The notes under the pieces: model-generated
Told to the model about the DNA's origin: nothing
Seen by the model: the letters and a program-made list of their open reading frames with translations, nothing else
The model's database searches: none
Made by a program: the position numbers and the translations under genes
In this document: piece by piece, positions 32,530 through 44,029 of the stretch
Position numbering within the stretch: the stretch's first letter is position 1
Layout: each line of letters opens with the position of its first letter
Assembly (NCBI GenBank): GCA_038380435.1
Contig: JAWZYU010000034.1
Location: 3,330,704-3,394,703 of the forward strand
Reading direction: 5' to 3'
DNA from: Ryuthela nishihirai
Lineage: Eukaryota; Arthropoda; Arachnida; Araneae; Heptathelidae
Length of the DNA: 64,000 nucleotides

Positions 32530-32942
32530 TCTCTCCTAAAATTTCGTGATCTCGTCTGATATGTCATGAGATCATGATAACGTTTCCTATACCATGAGAT
32601 CATGATATCTGGATCATGATCATCCTATACCATGAGATCATGATCCGTCTGGTATGCCATGAGATCGTGAGATCTCTTGGCATACCAGACGAGTTATCTC
32701 ACGATCTCATGGCATACAAGACGAATTAGTTAACATAATGAAAGCTCTTTATTATAACATTGAGTAATGCGTGAGAGCTAGTTAGGCTTGTAGCAATTAG
32801 TTTAGCATTGCTTCTGGTGTTTAACAAGGGTGCATTTTGTCTCTTTTCCTCTTTGGTTAATGATTAGGTTATGCGAAATTTTCTGCAAGAGGAATATTTT
32901 GAACTTAAATGGTCTACAGATGTCAAAATTTCTGATTTAGAT
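32530..32942 (+). pseudogene. RTE-like LINE fragment with inverted 5' part
   Basis: From about 32720 the sequence follows the reverse transcriptase of the RTE LINE (AGTTAACATAATGAAAGCTC, then GCATTGCTTCTGG and TCTGATTTAGAT), corresponding to about 63010-63235, with many stops. Upstream, 32530-32720 consists of inverted and repeated versions of the adjoining GAGATC.TATGGTATACCAGAC sequence: arms at about 32646-32676 and 32694-32724 are reverse complements. Confidence 0.75.
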
Positions 32943-33127
32943 CTCACACGGAATCAAGACTTAACGTCCATCCAACGGATGGCGACCTGTCCAGCCCATC
33001 GGTGTCCCCTGCTGACCGTGGGCGGGGCGGGGAGTTTTGTGGAGAAAATTCTCAACTCTGACCCAGCGAGGACTCGAACCTAGGAACAGATTAAGAGCCT
33101 TGAACGCTATCGACTGAGCCATCCCGC
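32943..33127 (-). mobile_element. SINE-A body and head, degenerate
   Basis: Reverse-orientation relic with CCCATCGGTGTCCCCTGCTG, GACTCGAACCTAGGAAC and GACTGAGCCATCCCGC. The tail is absent: the LINE fragment lies directly upstream. Confidence 0.8.
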
Positions 33128-33283
33128 TTCGGTTATAGAAAGATTATGGTGGTGTGGAGAACATTGCATTGACATGGAATGTGTCCTGTTTTTTATGCAG
33201 AGTTTTTATGCAGGATATCAAAAGAGATTGCTCTCTTCAAGATGGCCAATGGTATATATCCCCTTAATTAATTACTGTACAAG

Positions 33284-33667
33284 GTTGGGTTGTTTTACCT
33301 CTGAGCGGCACTTTTTTGCACACCATGGGCTAAATGGCCAGGTCACATGGACCCCGAAGGCTCAGAGAAGGTTGGGGAGGGGACCCACTGGAAAAGCTGT
33401 TGGGAGACAGATGGTAGCCTCCCGTCAAGGCCATCCAGCGTGTTCTTTAACGTGCACAGGGTATGTCTCTCCCGCACACGGGGCCACGGCTTAACGTCCC
33501 ATCCGACGGACGGCGGCCTTTCCAAGCCCATCGGTGTCCCCTACTGACCGTGGGCAGGGCGGGGAATTTTGCGGAGATAAATCTCAACGCTGACCCAGCT
33601 GGACTCGAACCTGGGAACTACAGATTACGAGCCTGGCACGCTACCGACTGAGCCACCCCCGCCCCTC
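33284..33667 (-). mobile_element. SINE-A copy with target-site duplication
   Basis: Complete reverse-orientation copy flanked by a perfect TACTGTACAAG at 33273-33283 and 33668-33678. Confidence 0.95.
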
Positions 33668-33933
33668 TACTGTACAAGAACCCGTCTTCAATGATCTCTG
33701 TAACATGTGCTTCAGACCCCCCAAAAAATGGCAACTCTTCACAAATCAGTCGCGATTAAACCTATGACCTGATTCTCGACGATCATTCACCTAGAAGCAA
33801 CGTGAGACATTATATCATTCCTCTAACATCAAGGATAAGGGACTCCATGAACTTCAACAGTTTAAAAGTCGTGGATAACATATTTTTCTCTGCTTTTCTT
33901 CCATGATTTCTGAGCATTGGAAGAGGCTCTATA

Positions 33934-34384
33934 CAGGGTGAATCTGAAAAAGTGGGCAAAACTTTACGGGGTGGTAGAACGCAGCTATACGAGCAATATT
34001 CGTCATAGAAAGTATGGGCGGAACGCAAACGGCGAGCCGCTAGGTGGCGTTGGAAATGGTATAAAAGGGTCGGTCCTCGCACCCAACGGCATTTCTACCG
34101 TGGATTGCCGAGAGGATGGCTGGTTATACTAACCACGAAATGGCGGATATGCACTTTTCGAGCAATTTCTTTGAGCATGTACCTCAATTACATTCCTGTT
34201 AATAAAATGTTTTCTGAAGTATCTCCTCTCCTTCTTGTGTTCATTCTTCAAATGTGACAGTGGAAAACTACCTTTTAACTTCTCACCGCTTGCGTTCCGA
34301 CCATACATTCTATGACGAATATTGCTCGTATAGCTGCGTTCTACCACCCCGTAAAGTTTTGCCCACTTTTTCAGATTCACCCTG
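33934..34384 (+). mobile_element. Internally deleted mariner-type element, about 98-bp TIRs
   Basis: Both ends read CAGGGTGAATCTGAAAAAGT next to TA (33932-33933 and 34385-34386), and the inverted match extends about 98 bp inward. Inside, an ATG at 34116 opens a 28-codon frame starting MAGYTNHEMADMHF. This resembles the first residues of transposases carrying a DUF4817-type N-terminal DNA-binding domain, the same class as the DD41D element at 57068-58387. The rest of the transposase is deleted, so it would depend on a transposase supplied in trans. Confidence 0.88.
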
Positions 34385-34386
34385 TA

Positions 34387-35207
34387 TATTGATCAGAAGT
34401 TTTTATGTAAAGCTTGGTTCTCATTGAATCTATACAAACATCTATATATTATGTCCTATTTCAGTTTGCTACTATAGACCGCAGCTAAAATTTTACTTCT
34501 GAGATTACCAAACCACATCTCATGTTCAACGAGACAAAAACTGTGAAAATGATCTTTCCTATATTACATCTGGATATGGTTATTGTGACTGATTAAGAGA
34601 GCGAATAATGCTAATTTCAAAAGTGATTTAGAAGCTTAAAGTTCTGATATCCCCACATAAGTTATCGAATTAGAACTGGTGAAAAAATTAGAAATTGGAA
34701 ACGAAAGTTTACTTCTAATAGAAATATTCTATCTGCAATATGAAAACATTTTAAAATTTCTTCTAGGCGAATATTGTTCTAGAAGAGATTTTATGACAAT
34801 GAGCATATGCATTAACAGGATAACAGGATAACGGGAATTAAGGAAAATTGATAGCGTGGTTGGGTACCTACTGCACCATGATTGGAAATTAGAGCAGGAA
34901 AATATTACTAATACAATATACTAATTCGAGAAGCGGTAGTTTTAGGTAATTATATACAGGATATTATGAAATCATGTTTTTGATGTTACACTTACCCTGT
35001 AGTTATTAAAATTTCCTTTTGAACATGAAAATCATGTCTGCGACTTCAGGAAATATGTACAAGCTAGTTTTATGACGCTTTTATATATGGAATCAGAAAA
35101 ATATATATTTTATATTGAATTTCAATAATTTAAAATCATTAGAAGCACGAACTTTGCATAATTAATGCTCAATATTTGATAAATGATGAATCACTGAGTG
35201 TTGCTGG
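34387..35207. other. No recognised feature
   Basis: AT-rich sequence without open frames above noise and without recognisable repeats. Confidence 0.4.
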
Positions 35208-35515
35208 GTTGTTTTAACTATGAGATGCCTCCCCCTGGAAACAACAAAACAATGGACAGGCCATAAGGACTCGAAGGACTCAAGGAAGATTGGGTAAAGG
35301 AACCCATTGAACAGGTGTTAGAAGACAAATGAAAGCCCCCCTTTAAGCCACCCAGTTTGTTCTTTAATGTGCATATGGTATGGCTCTCTTGCACATGGAG
35401 ACATGGCTCTACGTCCCATCCGATTGGAGATGCCTTTCCAAGTTCATCAGTGTCCTTTTCTGACCGAGAGCATGATGGGAATTTAGTGGAGTATGCGACA
35501 AACCTTTCCTGAAAA
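35208..35515 (-). mobile_element. SINE-A copy, very degenerate
   Basis: Reverse-orientation relic: TGGGTTGTTTTAACTATGAG, AGGCCATAAGGACTCGAAGG, TTCTTTAATGTGCATATGG and CGTCCCATCCGATTGGAGAT keep the order of SINE-A. The head is lost. Confidence 0.75.
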
Positions 35516-35782
35516 TTCATGATAACCATTACAAGCTGAATGCGAGAGATGTTGATCTGTTCTCCACGATATAATTGGATACAAGATTTATCAAGTTATT
35601 TGAAAAATGGTGATATCGATTAATCAGACTGCACTTTGTAGTAGAGTCTTACAAATGATACAAATCTTTTCTTAACAAATGTGTAAACAATTTGGTTTAT
35701 TAATAATTTGCAGATAATTTTTAAATCTGAGAACAACTCTTTTATTTCTTGAAATGTGTTACGAATACGTTTATTTGATGTA

Positions 35783-35994
35783 CAGTCGCTCAAAAAAGTA
35801 TCCGAACACTATGGTTGATTACAGAATTCAGAAAAAATATCTGGCAAAGATTTTTTTAGAAATTAGTGATCTGGCAACCTACGTGTCACGTGACACGAAG
35901 GTTTCCAGATCACTAATTTCTAAAAAAATCGTTGCCAGACTTTTTCTGAATTCTGTAATCAACCATAGTGTTCGGATACTTTTTTGAGCGACTG
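35783..35994. mobile_element. Palindromic Tc1/mariner-type MITE, complete
   Basis: A 212-bp near-perfect palindrome from CAGTCGCTC to GAGCGACTG with TA on both sides (35781-35782 and 35995-35996). The centre is GTCACGTGAC. It is the cleanest copy of the family also seen at 4773-5282, 19083-19499 and 46978-47135. Confidence 0.95.
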
Positions 35995-36139
35995 TACACC
36001 ATTTTTGTGGCTGAATGACCTTTGTTTAATATAATTTATTCATTTTCCTGCAGATAAGCTATTTAGCTTTGCGGGTCAAAGTGTAAATGTATTTGTATTC
36101 TTTACTCTTATGAATAAAAATTATATTCTAAAAAAAAAA

Positions 36140-36310
36140 TGTAAATACAATGATCTCTCGGTTTGCGAGCTTACTTCGTTCCTCCAAAACTCATAAGGCG
36201 AAAACTCGTAAAACAGAAATTATTTCCCTATTATTTCCCATTGTTTAAAATTCAATTGATTCCAGTGGTCAAAACGTTCTCCCCATAAATGCAATGTTCA
36301 CTTTAATACA
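36140..36310. mobile_element. Possible pogo/Tigger-type transposon terminus
   Basis: CTCTCGGTTTGCGAGCTTAC followed by GCGAAAACTCGTAAAACAG and an AT-rich TTTCCCATTGTTTAAAATTC stretch resembles the terminal region of pogo/Tigger DNA transposons. The opposite end was not found. Confidence 0.4.
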
Positions 36311-36408
36311 ACAAAAATGCTATCTAAATGAGAAAAAAAAATAATAATAAATATCACTAACGGTAACTAGATTCAGCCAGGGTCACTATATAGTACTAGT
36401 TACATATA

Positions 36409-36414
36409 GTATAA

Positions 36415-36445
<31 letters not shown>

Positions 36446-36604
36446 ATACCCCCTCAAGCAGCTGCTTGTCACAGAGGTCTGACAGGAGCCTGTCAGTTTA
36501 TATGCCACAGTAGGAGATCTGATAGGTGGCAGGACCTCAGCAGAAAAACGACACACACATCCATGCCTAATTCCGGGGCTCGAACCCAGGTCCCTTAGAT
36601 CAGT
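36409..36604 (-). mobile_element. SINE-B copy, 5'-truncated, with (AAAT)n tail
   Basis: Reverse-orientation match to 12829-13008, from the tail CCCCCTCAAGCAGCTGCTTG to the B-box region CTCGAACCCAGGTCCC. The A-box part of the head is missing. The 3' tail is an (AAAT)n microsatellite at 36409-36448. Confidence 0.85.
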
Positions 36605-36607
36605 ACT

Positions 36608-38299
36608 ATATTATATATAGTATTATATACTAGTTAGATATACTAGTCACTAGTTAGACACACTGGGGTAGAACTAGTGTTGACAACCGCCCTGTGTTTG
36701 ATTGAAATGTCTGGTGTCCGGGTTATGACTTCAACCAGACGAACGTTTTCTGGTTTCTCTACCATCGGGTTTAACTGACGCACATTTTGGACCCAAGCGG
36801 ATATAGTGACGATACACTACATCTAGACTGGTGAGATGCATGGAAGAAAAAATAAAGCTATGGCTTTTAAGAAAGATGGCCCACACATAAACATATAACA
36901 CTGTTTATTACCTCGATAGCTTCAACATTTCATGCGATAAAGTCACTTCTTTAACAATATGAGTGCTAATGAAATAGAAAGGGGTACAACCTGCTTGCTC
37001 GTAGGATCAAAAGTACTTGGTCCTCCTACTTAAATCCGTTGCAGTGACAACTATTCATCGAAGGTAACGAAATCATTAGACTTCGTTCGTCGAAAAAGTT
37101 GGCGTTCAAATTGTAAGGGCTTACCTATGTTGTATATTTTAAACGAGTCTAAACCTGTTAAAAATTTCACTGTATAAACCTGAGTCAAGTACTACAATAA
37201 AGCGTAGAAAGCGTACTGCAAACAAACAGTATACATATTAAAAGTTTCAGTTTAATTAGAAAAAAACTACTAGAGTACACGAGGTGGTTAACAAAAATAC
37301 AGAACAATGACGTGTCTGCAAAGGCCTGCTAAAATCCCCTAAAGGAGAAAATAAATATAAGTTCAAGAAACGTGTTTAAAGAAAGATTAATGTTTTTTCG
37401 AAATTTATTATTATTTGAATTTTTATTAAATAAAGTTTTATTTTTTAAAGAATATATGTATTTTTTTTTTGTTTTAAATATCCAAATAATTCATACAAAT
37501 GCATCCTCTAACTCTCAGTGGACACCCGCAGGTGGAAAAAATCTCTCCTCTTTGTTTAGAAGCTGGTATAATGAATACGAGTTTAGAAGCTGGTATTATT
37601 TTATAATGAATACGATAGTGCATTAGCAGCCATTATTTAGTTAGATTGTGAGCTCGAACTGTCCTGGAGACGACATGCTCAATAACAATGGCTGATCGAG
37701 ATTCAAATTTCGGCAGAGGATGGGTGTTTGTATTTAGTCTCATAAAATGTGTAAAATTATTTTCGAATATTTGTTTACATTTCCCCCTAAATATTTGACA
37801 AAGAAAAAACAAATAAAGGGGGAAGGTAAAATCATCCCCCAAACAAAATATCAATTTTTTTTCTGTAATGTAAAGTTGGCAACACTAAGATAAGCAGTGG
37901 GTTCAAGGTACTCATAACTTCGTTCGACCGTATGTGTTTGTTTGCTCAAAAACGAAATTTGAACAAATGATTTTTACCTAAATTAATTTTTAGTGCCTTT
38001 AAACATTACATACCATTTAACTTCAACTTGTATTACCATACAATTTGAAAATTCCAATTAATGGCAACTTTAAAGGCTAAATTATTCTTAGAATATACAA
38101 GAAACTATAGTGGTGATATAATTGTACGTTTAAGTATGGATACATGGAATGGATGCAGGAGGATAATCATTTGTGTATTTCGCAAAAAATTCTATTTTCA
38201 TTAAATCTCTGACATATCATTGAGGTATAACCATTATATATCAGCCGGTACTTCGTATCATACATATATTTGTGTGATTGAACGACGGATATTTATTTC
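36608..38299. other. No recognised feature
   Basis: Low-complexity AT-rich sequence. The 84-codon frame at 37372-37626 and the 73-codon minus-strand frame at 37854-37633 show no domain. I do not call them genes. Confidence 0.4.
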
Positions 38300-38431
38300 A
38301 ATCTGTCTGTTCTATAAAGCAAGTGCTTGTTTATAATAATTTTGCTTTCGCTCTTATGTGTCGGTTGTGTGTTTCTGCAAACGGTGTTCCTATCATATAT
38401 CTTCAAACCATTGAACAATCGTAACCAGTTA

Positions 38432-38646
38432 CACCTATCCCTCGATTTACACGGTACTCAGTTCACACAATTTTGGCTTTGCACGGTCAAAAAATGCAAC
38501 CAGTTTCGATTTACACGGTACTGACTGAGACGTACGTAGAAAGGAAATCTCAGTCAGTACCGTGTAAATCGAAACGGGTTGCATTTTTTGACCGTGCAAA
38601 GCCAAAATTGTGTGAACTGAGTACCGTGTAAATCGAGGGATAGGTG
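38432..38646. mobile_element. Palindromic pogo/Tigger-like MITE
   Basis: A 215-bp palindrome with arms of about 95 bp that start CACCTATCCCTCGATTTACA and sit between TA dinucleotides (38430-38431 and 38647-38648). The terminal motif CCCTCGATTTACACGG resembles pogo/Tigger ends. The related repeat at 30557-30990 lacks this insertion. No coding capacity. Confidence 0.88.
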
Positions 38647-38931
38647 TATTACCAAATGAACTGTAATAATGCTGGGAGTGTCATAGGTTATAAATCGTTT
38701 CATCCTGTTTCTTCCCTCCACTAAAAAAGGAAACATGAAATGTAATGTGGCATTATATCTTATATTCAGAGTAACGAGTTATATATTAAATTAAAGCTTG
38801 TGAATTCGGGAATGTGATTATGTTATAAATAAGTAAATATTTTCTTTGTTTCTTCAATTTTTGATCATGCCCACAGAGCAATTAGTTTATATCCAGGTTA
38901 TAACACAAGAAACGACAGTGCTATCACCGGG

Positions 38932-38998
38932 ACTCGAACCCGGTCCCAGCAGGGTCACCAGGAACTAAAGCACAATGTACTGTGCCACTCAGGTGGTA
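38932..38998 (-). tRNA. tRNA-like sequence, degenerate
   Basis: On the minus strand a perfect T-arm CCGGGTTCGAGTCCCGG is followed by the 3' half of an acceptor stem. TACCACC pairs with GGTGATA except at one position, and a GCAC/GTGC D-arm can be drawn. The anticodon arm does not fold well and the D-arm spacing is odd. It is more likely a SINE head or tRNA pseudogene than a working tRNA. Confidence 0.35.
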
Positions 38999-39400
38999 AA
39001 CTCTCGTGCATTCTTCCCTCAAAACAAAGAGCGAAAGGTGTAAAAATTGGTATATATTTCGACAGCAAATGCTAACGTAACTACTTTTGTGTCAAATGAA
39101 AGCTTGTGGTGTGTAAAGTACCATAGGCTATAAAATTTTCAACCATATGCTTTCTTCTCTCCTGACAAATGACAAACGTATATAAATGACTGTTCCGCTG
39201 CATCTTCGGAAGTAGAGAACAGAGAGAAATGAACTATTTGTCAAATGGAAACTTGTGACATGGGAATTGTCAACGTTATTGATCATTTACCATCCGTTCT
39301 TTCTTCCCTCTTGTTGGGAAGAGAGTTGGGATGGGTGGGATTCTTCTTGATGATGGTTTAAGGTACTCAATAATAAAATCGTTAACTCGATTTCACTTGA

Positions 39401-39915
39401 TTGAACATTTTGTTTAGTGACCAACACTTTACATCATCTACATACGTATTTAATTCGGGTGCAGTCTTAATCCACTGCACCAACAAGAATATCAAATCAC
39501 AAACTCACAGAAGTAATGGCACGACTGTTAATAAAACGTCCTTCAAATATGCTGACTTCCAGAGCAGAGCAATCCACTTTCATTTGGATCCGTTCGGAAA
39601 TCAATAGAAAAGTCCCTTTTTTCGCCAATAGACTCCACTTCCCCTCCCCCTTTCTCCTGTAAGAGCGCAGCAGACCACACATCGTGACATCCCCCACGAG
39701 CGGGAACGAATTCCACAGATCATCTAGACCACACATGGCTCTCACCTAATATAGCATACAGCGGTGAGGCAATGTGAAAGTCGAGGATTCAGATAATATA
39801 TTGTATTTTGATTTTAGAAGAAGAAGTCGCATAACCTTAGCTTAGACTCCGGAATTGTTAAGTTAGAAATCTAAATTTTAGAAGAAATTTCCAAATCAAG
39901 TTTTGAGAATTACCA
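39401..39915. repeat. Dispersed repeat, copy without minisatellite
   Basis: Shares an ordered set of blocks with 44030-45300: TTAATCCACTGC.CCA, GTCCTTCAAATATGCTG, GCAATGTGAAAGTYGAGGAT and CTTAGCTTAGACTC. Where the other copy holds a 40-bp minisatellite, this one has only CCGTTCGGAAATCAATAGAA-type sequence. Both copies are followed by a degenerate SINE-A. Confidence 0.8.
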
Positions 39916-39949
39916 CTGAATATTACTATTCCAATGGAAAAAAAAAGTG

Positions 39950-41258
39950 GATGAGGTGACTCAGTCTGTAGCGTTCCAGGCTCCAAATCTGCAGTTCCCA
40001 GGTTCGAGTTTCAACTGGGCCAGTGTTGAAATTTATCTCCGCAAAACTACCCGCTAAGCCAATGGTCAGTAGGGAACACCGATAGACTTGGAAAGTCCGC
40101 TGTCCATCAGATAGGACATTATGTCATTGCTCCATGGGAAGCTTGAAGAACACGCTGGATGACTTTGATGGAAGTCTACCATCTGTATCCCACCAGCTTT
40201 TCCAGTTAGTCTGCTCTCCTAACCTTCCCTTGGTCCTCGGGGTTCCTTGCGACCTGCCCATTGTGTGCAAAAAAAGTGCCACGCAGAAGTAAAACCACCT
40301 AACGGTAAAGAATACGCTGGATGGCCCTGACGGGAGACTACCATCTGTCTCCTAACATCTGTGCAGTGGATCCCCTCCAACAACATTCTCTGAGCCTTTG
40401 GGTCCTTGGGACCTGCCCATTTAGCCTATGGCGTGATATAATGTGCTGCACAGATGTAAAAGAACCCAATGGTAAAGAACACGTTGGATGGCCTTCAAGG
40501 GAGACTATCATCTGCCTCCTAATATCTGTGCAGTGGATCCCCTCCCACAACCCTTTCTGAGCCCACGGCATCCTTGCGACCTGACCATTTAACCCAGTGC
40601 CACTCAGAGGTAAATCAACCCAACCCAACGTTAAGCAACACGCTGGATTGCCTTGACGAGAGACTACCATCTATCTCCTAACACCTGTGGAGTGAGTCCG
40701 ATCCCATAACCATCTCTGTGCGTTCGGGGTCCTTGTGACCTGCTCATTTAGCCCATGGCATGCTATAAAGTGCCGTGCAAAAGTATAACAACTCAACATT
40801 AAATAACACGCTGGATGGTCTTGACGGGAGACTACCATCTGTCTCTTACATCTGTGCAATTGGTCCCCTCCCATGACCATCTCTGAGCATTCGGAATCTT
40901 TGCAACCTGCCCATTTAGCCCATGGTGTGCAATAAAGTGCAGCTCGGAGGTAAACAACCCCACATTAGAAAACATACTGGATGGCCTTGACGGGAAACTG
41001 CCATCTGTCTCCCACCAGCTTTTCCATTGAGTCTCCTCCCCCAACTTTCTCTGGGTCCTCGGGTTTCCTCGTGTCCTGACCATTTAGCCCATTGTGTGGA
41101 AAAAAAGTGTCGCTCATAGGTAAAACAACCCAACGTTAAAGAACATGCTGGATGACCTTGACAGGAGACTACCATATGTCTCCTAATATCTGTACAGTAG
41201 GTCTCCTCCCACAACCCTCTCTGAACCTTCTGGGTCCTTGCTACCTGGCTCTTTTCAA
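39950..41258 (+). mobile_element. Old SINE-A with about seven tail units
   Basis: A degenerate head GGATGAGGTGACTCAGTCTG and B-box-like GGTTCGAGTTTC are followed by the body and then repeated tail units of about 165-170 bp (junctions near 40300, 40470, 40630, 40800, 40965 and 41130). Units differ strongly from each other, so multimerisation of this tail is old. Confidence 0.85.
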
Positions 41259-41737
41259 CTCTATTTGATTTATAACATATCCTTAGGATACGTACTTGAA
41301 TGGCACATACTATAATATAAGCGATATTGATTACAGCATCGATCAATTGATGAAAAAATTGGTTTTAAAACAAAAGTCATAGAAAGCTCTATATGCTCGA
41401 GTATACTATAAATATGAAAATCATCGTGAGATTTAGCAAGAAATCAAAAAATCAAAAAATCAAATTGAGATCTAACTTGCTTATAAAACAACTAATTGGG
41501 AGATCAAAAGTAATAAATATTTTTTTTTTCGAAAGTTTTCTCCTGCTTCATATACATTCTTCGTGTATTGAGGAGTCTATTAATATCTTTTAAATGAAAC
41601 TAGTTAGCCAAAAATATCTGGAATGGCATTCGTTCAAAGCTATTCATCAGAATGAAATTCATCACTTCCCGAAAATCAGAATATTTAGATTATTAATTCC
41701 ACCATTAGAACTTTGTGTGAACCACTACTGACTAAGA
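41259..41737. other. No recognised feature
   Basis: AT-rich spacer between SINE relics. Nothing was recognised. Confidence 0.4.
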
Positions 41738-41915
41738 GTTGGTTCTGTCTGTAGCTCATCTGGCTCATCATCTGTGGTTCCCAACCTCAAGTCCCAAATG
41801 TTCGGATCACTGAAATTTACTCCCATGTCCTTTGCTTGGGACTCAGTAACAAAGGAAAGACCAAATGGTGTTGAAATGTCCGGCGTCCTCGGATGGGACG
41901 TTAAAACAAGGTTTT
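41738..41915 (+). mobile_element. SINE-A relic, plus strand
   Basis: Degenerate head and body (CATCTGTGGTTCCCAACCTC and CTCGGATGGGACGTTAAAAC). The tail is missing. Confidence 0.65.
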
Positions 41916-41920
41916 TATAC

Positions 41921-42277
41921 GGTTGGGTTGTTTTACCGCTCAGCGGCCCTTTTTTGCACACAATACTCTGAAGGCTCAGAGAAGTTTGGGTTAGGGGACC
42001 AACTGAAACAGCTGTTAGGAGACAGAGGGTAGCCTCCCGTTAAGGCCATACAAAGTGTTCTTCAATGTGCAAAAGTATGGCTCTCCCGTAAATGGTGCAA
42101 CGGCTTAAAGTCCCATTCCACTTACGACGGCCTTTCCAAGCCCATCGGCATCCCCTATTGACGGTGGGCAGGAAGTTTTGAGAAAATAAATCTCAACGCT
42201 GGTCCAACTGGGACTCAAACCTTGGAACTGTAGATTACGAGCCTGGCGTGCTACCTACTGAGTCACCCCTATCTAAG
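41921..42277 (-). mobile_element. SINE-A copy, degenerate
   Basis: Reverse-orientation copy with all parts in order (GGTTGGGTTGTTTTACCGCT to ACTGAGTCACCCCTATC), with several small deletions. Confidence 0.88.
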
Positions 42278-42394
42278 TAGGGAATCGGACAACTCGCCGT
42301 TTAGCTCTATATTCCATTAGCTCTAGAGAAGACAATGCATTTGTTAAAGGCACTGTCAGAGCCAGGAAAGAATCTACAAAATATCATGGGCGAG

Positions 42395-42600
42395 GAGGCA
42401 AAAAACGACGTGGGAGTTAAAGAAACTGGCTTCCCATTACAGTGTAATATTTTCCTTTCGTTTTAGCGGTTTTTTTTTTTAAATTCATGGAAAATGCGCG
42501 AAATATGCAGACGTATAATAATTTGTGTTTTCCATTACCCTTATTACGATTATCCAAACGGGGGGGGGAAACATGGACCTTTCCCCCAAATCCAGCCCTA
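42395..42600. repeat. Old dispersed repeat, uninterrupted partner of 4723-5440
   Basis: Corresponds to the two edges of 4723-5440 without the MITE composite. Confidence 0.5.
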
Positions 42601-42739
42601 CTATATCGTAATTGTTAGTCTTCTATCGATCGTAACAAGTTATGTATGAAAAGAATCACAAGCATTTTCCATGAATATTTTTTTTAATGCATTTTTTTAA
42701 TGCAAGCATTTTCTTTAATAATTATTACTCATTTGGTCC

Positions 42740-42990
42740 GATGGGGGAGGGGGAATCTGTTGGTAACGGACCAGGCTCGTCATCTGCAGTTCGAAGGTAC
42801 CACCTTGACACACCAGCCTGGACAGACTTGAACAAAAGGAGAGTTATTAATTATGCATAAAACTTCAGATGATTGGAGTTCTTTGTCCTTCCTGGGATTT
42901 CTATCTAGCCTACTTCACATCGTTCGTCAGATGGGACGTTAAGACATTGATCTATGTGTGATGTAGAGCCATATCTTGTGCACGTTAAAA
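42740..42990 (+). mobile_element. SINE-A relic, plus strand
   Basis: ACCAGGCTCGTCATCTGCAG, CGTCAGATGGGACGTTAAGA and CTTGTGCACGTTAAA appear in SINE-A order. The tail is missing. Confidence 0.7.
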
Positions 42991-44029
42991 TAAATAAGTA
43001 CCCATTAGAATACAGAAATTTTAATAGTAATGCCTTTTTGGAGGATATTTTGTAGTAGGTTGTAAAAATGAAATTCTTCTCATTACCGATTGGGAATTTA
43101 ATTTCTAAGAAAATGTTTACCAAAATCAAGCACTATGATTTCTTCTTTTTTTCCCTAGATCCATTCTGTTAGGGTTGCTATAAGAATAAAAATCACCAAT
43201 GATTATAGATATTTGAAACGGAATTTTGCAATAAATCTAAATTTTGAGATACGATATAAATCAAATAATTAATGCGTGTAATCAAAGGAGCATTATTCTG
43301 AATCTCTTGTAAATCAATATGCTCTTTACTTCCGTTACCTTTATAGTGCAAATGAAATATTAATCATATTGTTCGCTATAATTATACAATCTTTTTTTGG
43401 TCGTGTGGAATCTAGAATGTAACCAACGGATACTTTATATACAAAAATAAATACTGAGAGGGAAAGCATCCCTTATATCCAGCGTACGGATATTTTTTAT
43501 AATATCGATATTCTAAGGCCCTGGGCTTATTAATTGAGAAATCGAAATTAAAAAGAAAACGAAAGTTAAATTCGAGGAGCTTTAGTGAATGTGACTCTTT
43601 TAAATGCTCATCAAATAGTAATGGTCACTTTCTAAACAAGGAAGCTAATGGTTTCCATGATTACATGTTTTATTTCCGTATTGGGATATCATTTGTCTGT
43701 CTGAAAACATAATGACTATAATTGATGATTTTTTTTTAATTTCATTAGACTAAAATTCCGTAAGTAAATAATTAAAAATTCATTGGCACCCAGGGTAGAA
43801 TCCAAGGGGTCCAAGAGCGGCCATCCATCCACCATTTGAGAATGCTGTTAAGGTAATTGATAAAAAAATCACTAATTTTATGAATTTTTCGTGCATTTTT
43901 CTAGAAAAGTTTTAAAGATCTCTGTTAAGATCGCTGTTATTTATTTGAGAGAGCTGTTAGACGAATGTCTTTAGTGGTTCATAATTACACAGTAGTTGAT
44001 GTAATATATATATGATAAGGGCCTTAATC
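42991..44029. other. No recognised feature
   Basis: AT-rich spacer. No frame, inverted repeat or known family was recognised. Confidence 0.4.

Larger units (their letters stand above)
38300..39340. repeat. Array of diverged roughly 150-bp repeat units
   Basis: The block CAAATGAAAGCTTGTG..GGGAGTGTCATAGGYTATAAA recurs with about 150-bp spacing (near 38650, 38800, 39090 and 39237). It is the reverse complement of the units at 11390-11820. A pogo-like MITE and a tRNA-like sequence interrupt it. Confidence 0.6.

Noticed and set aside
37372..37626. 84-codon Phe/Leu-rich frame
   Set aside because: Composition follows AT-richness. No domain and no coding-like context.
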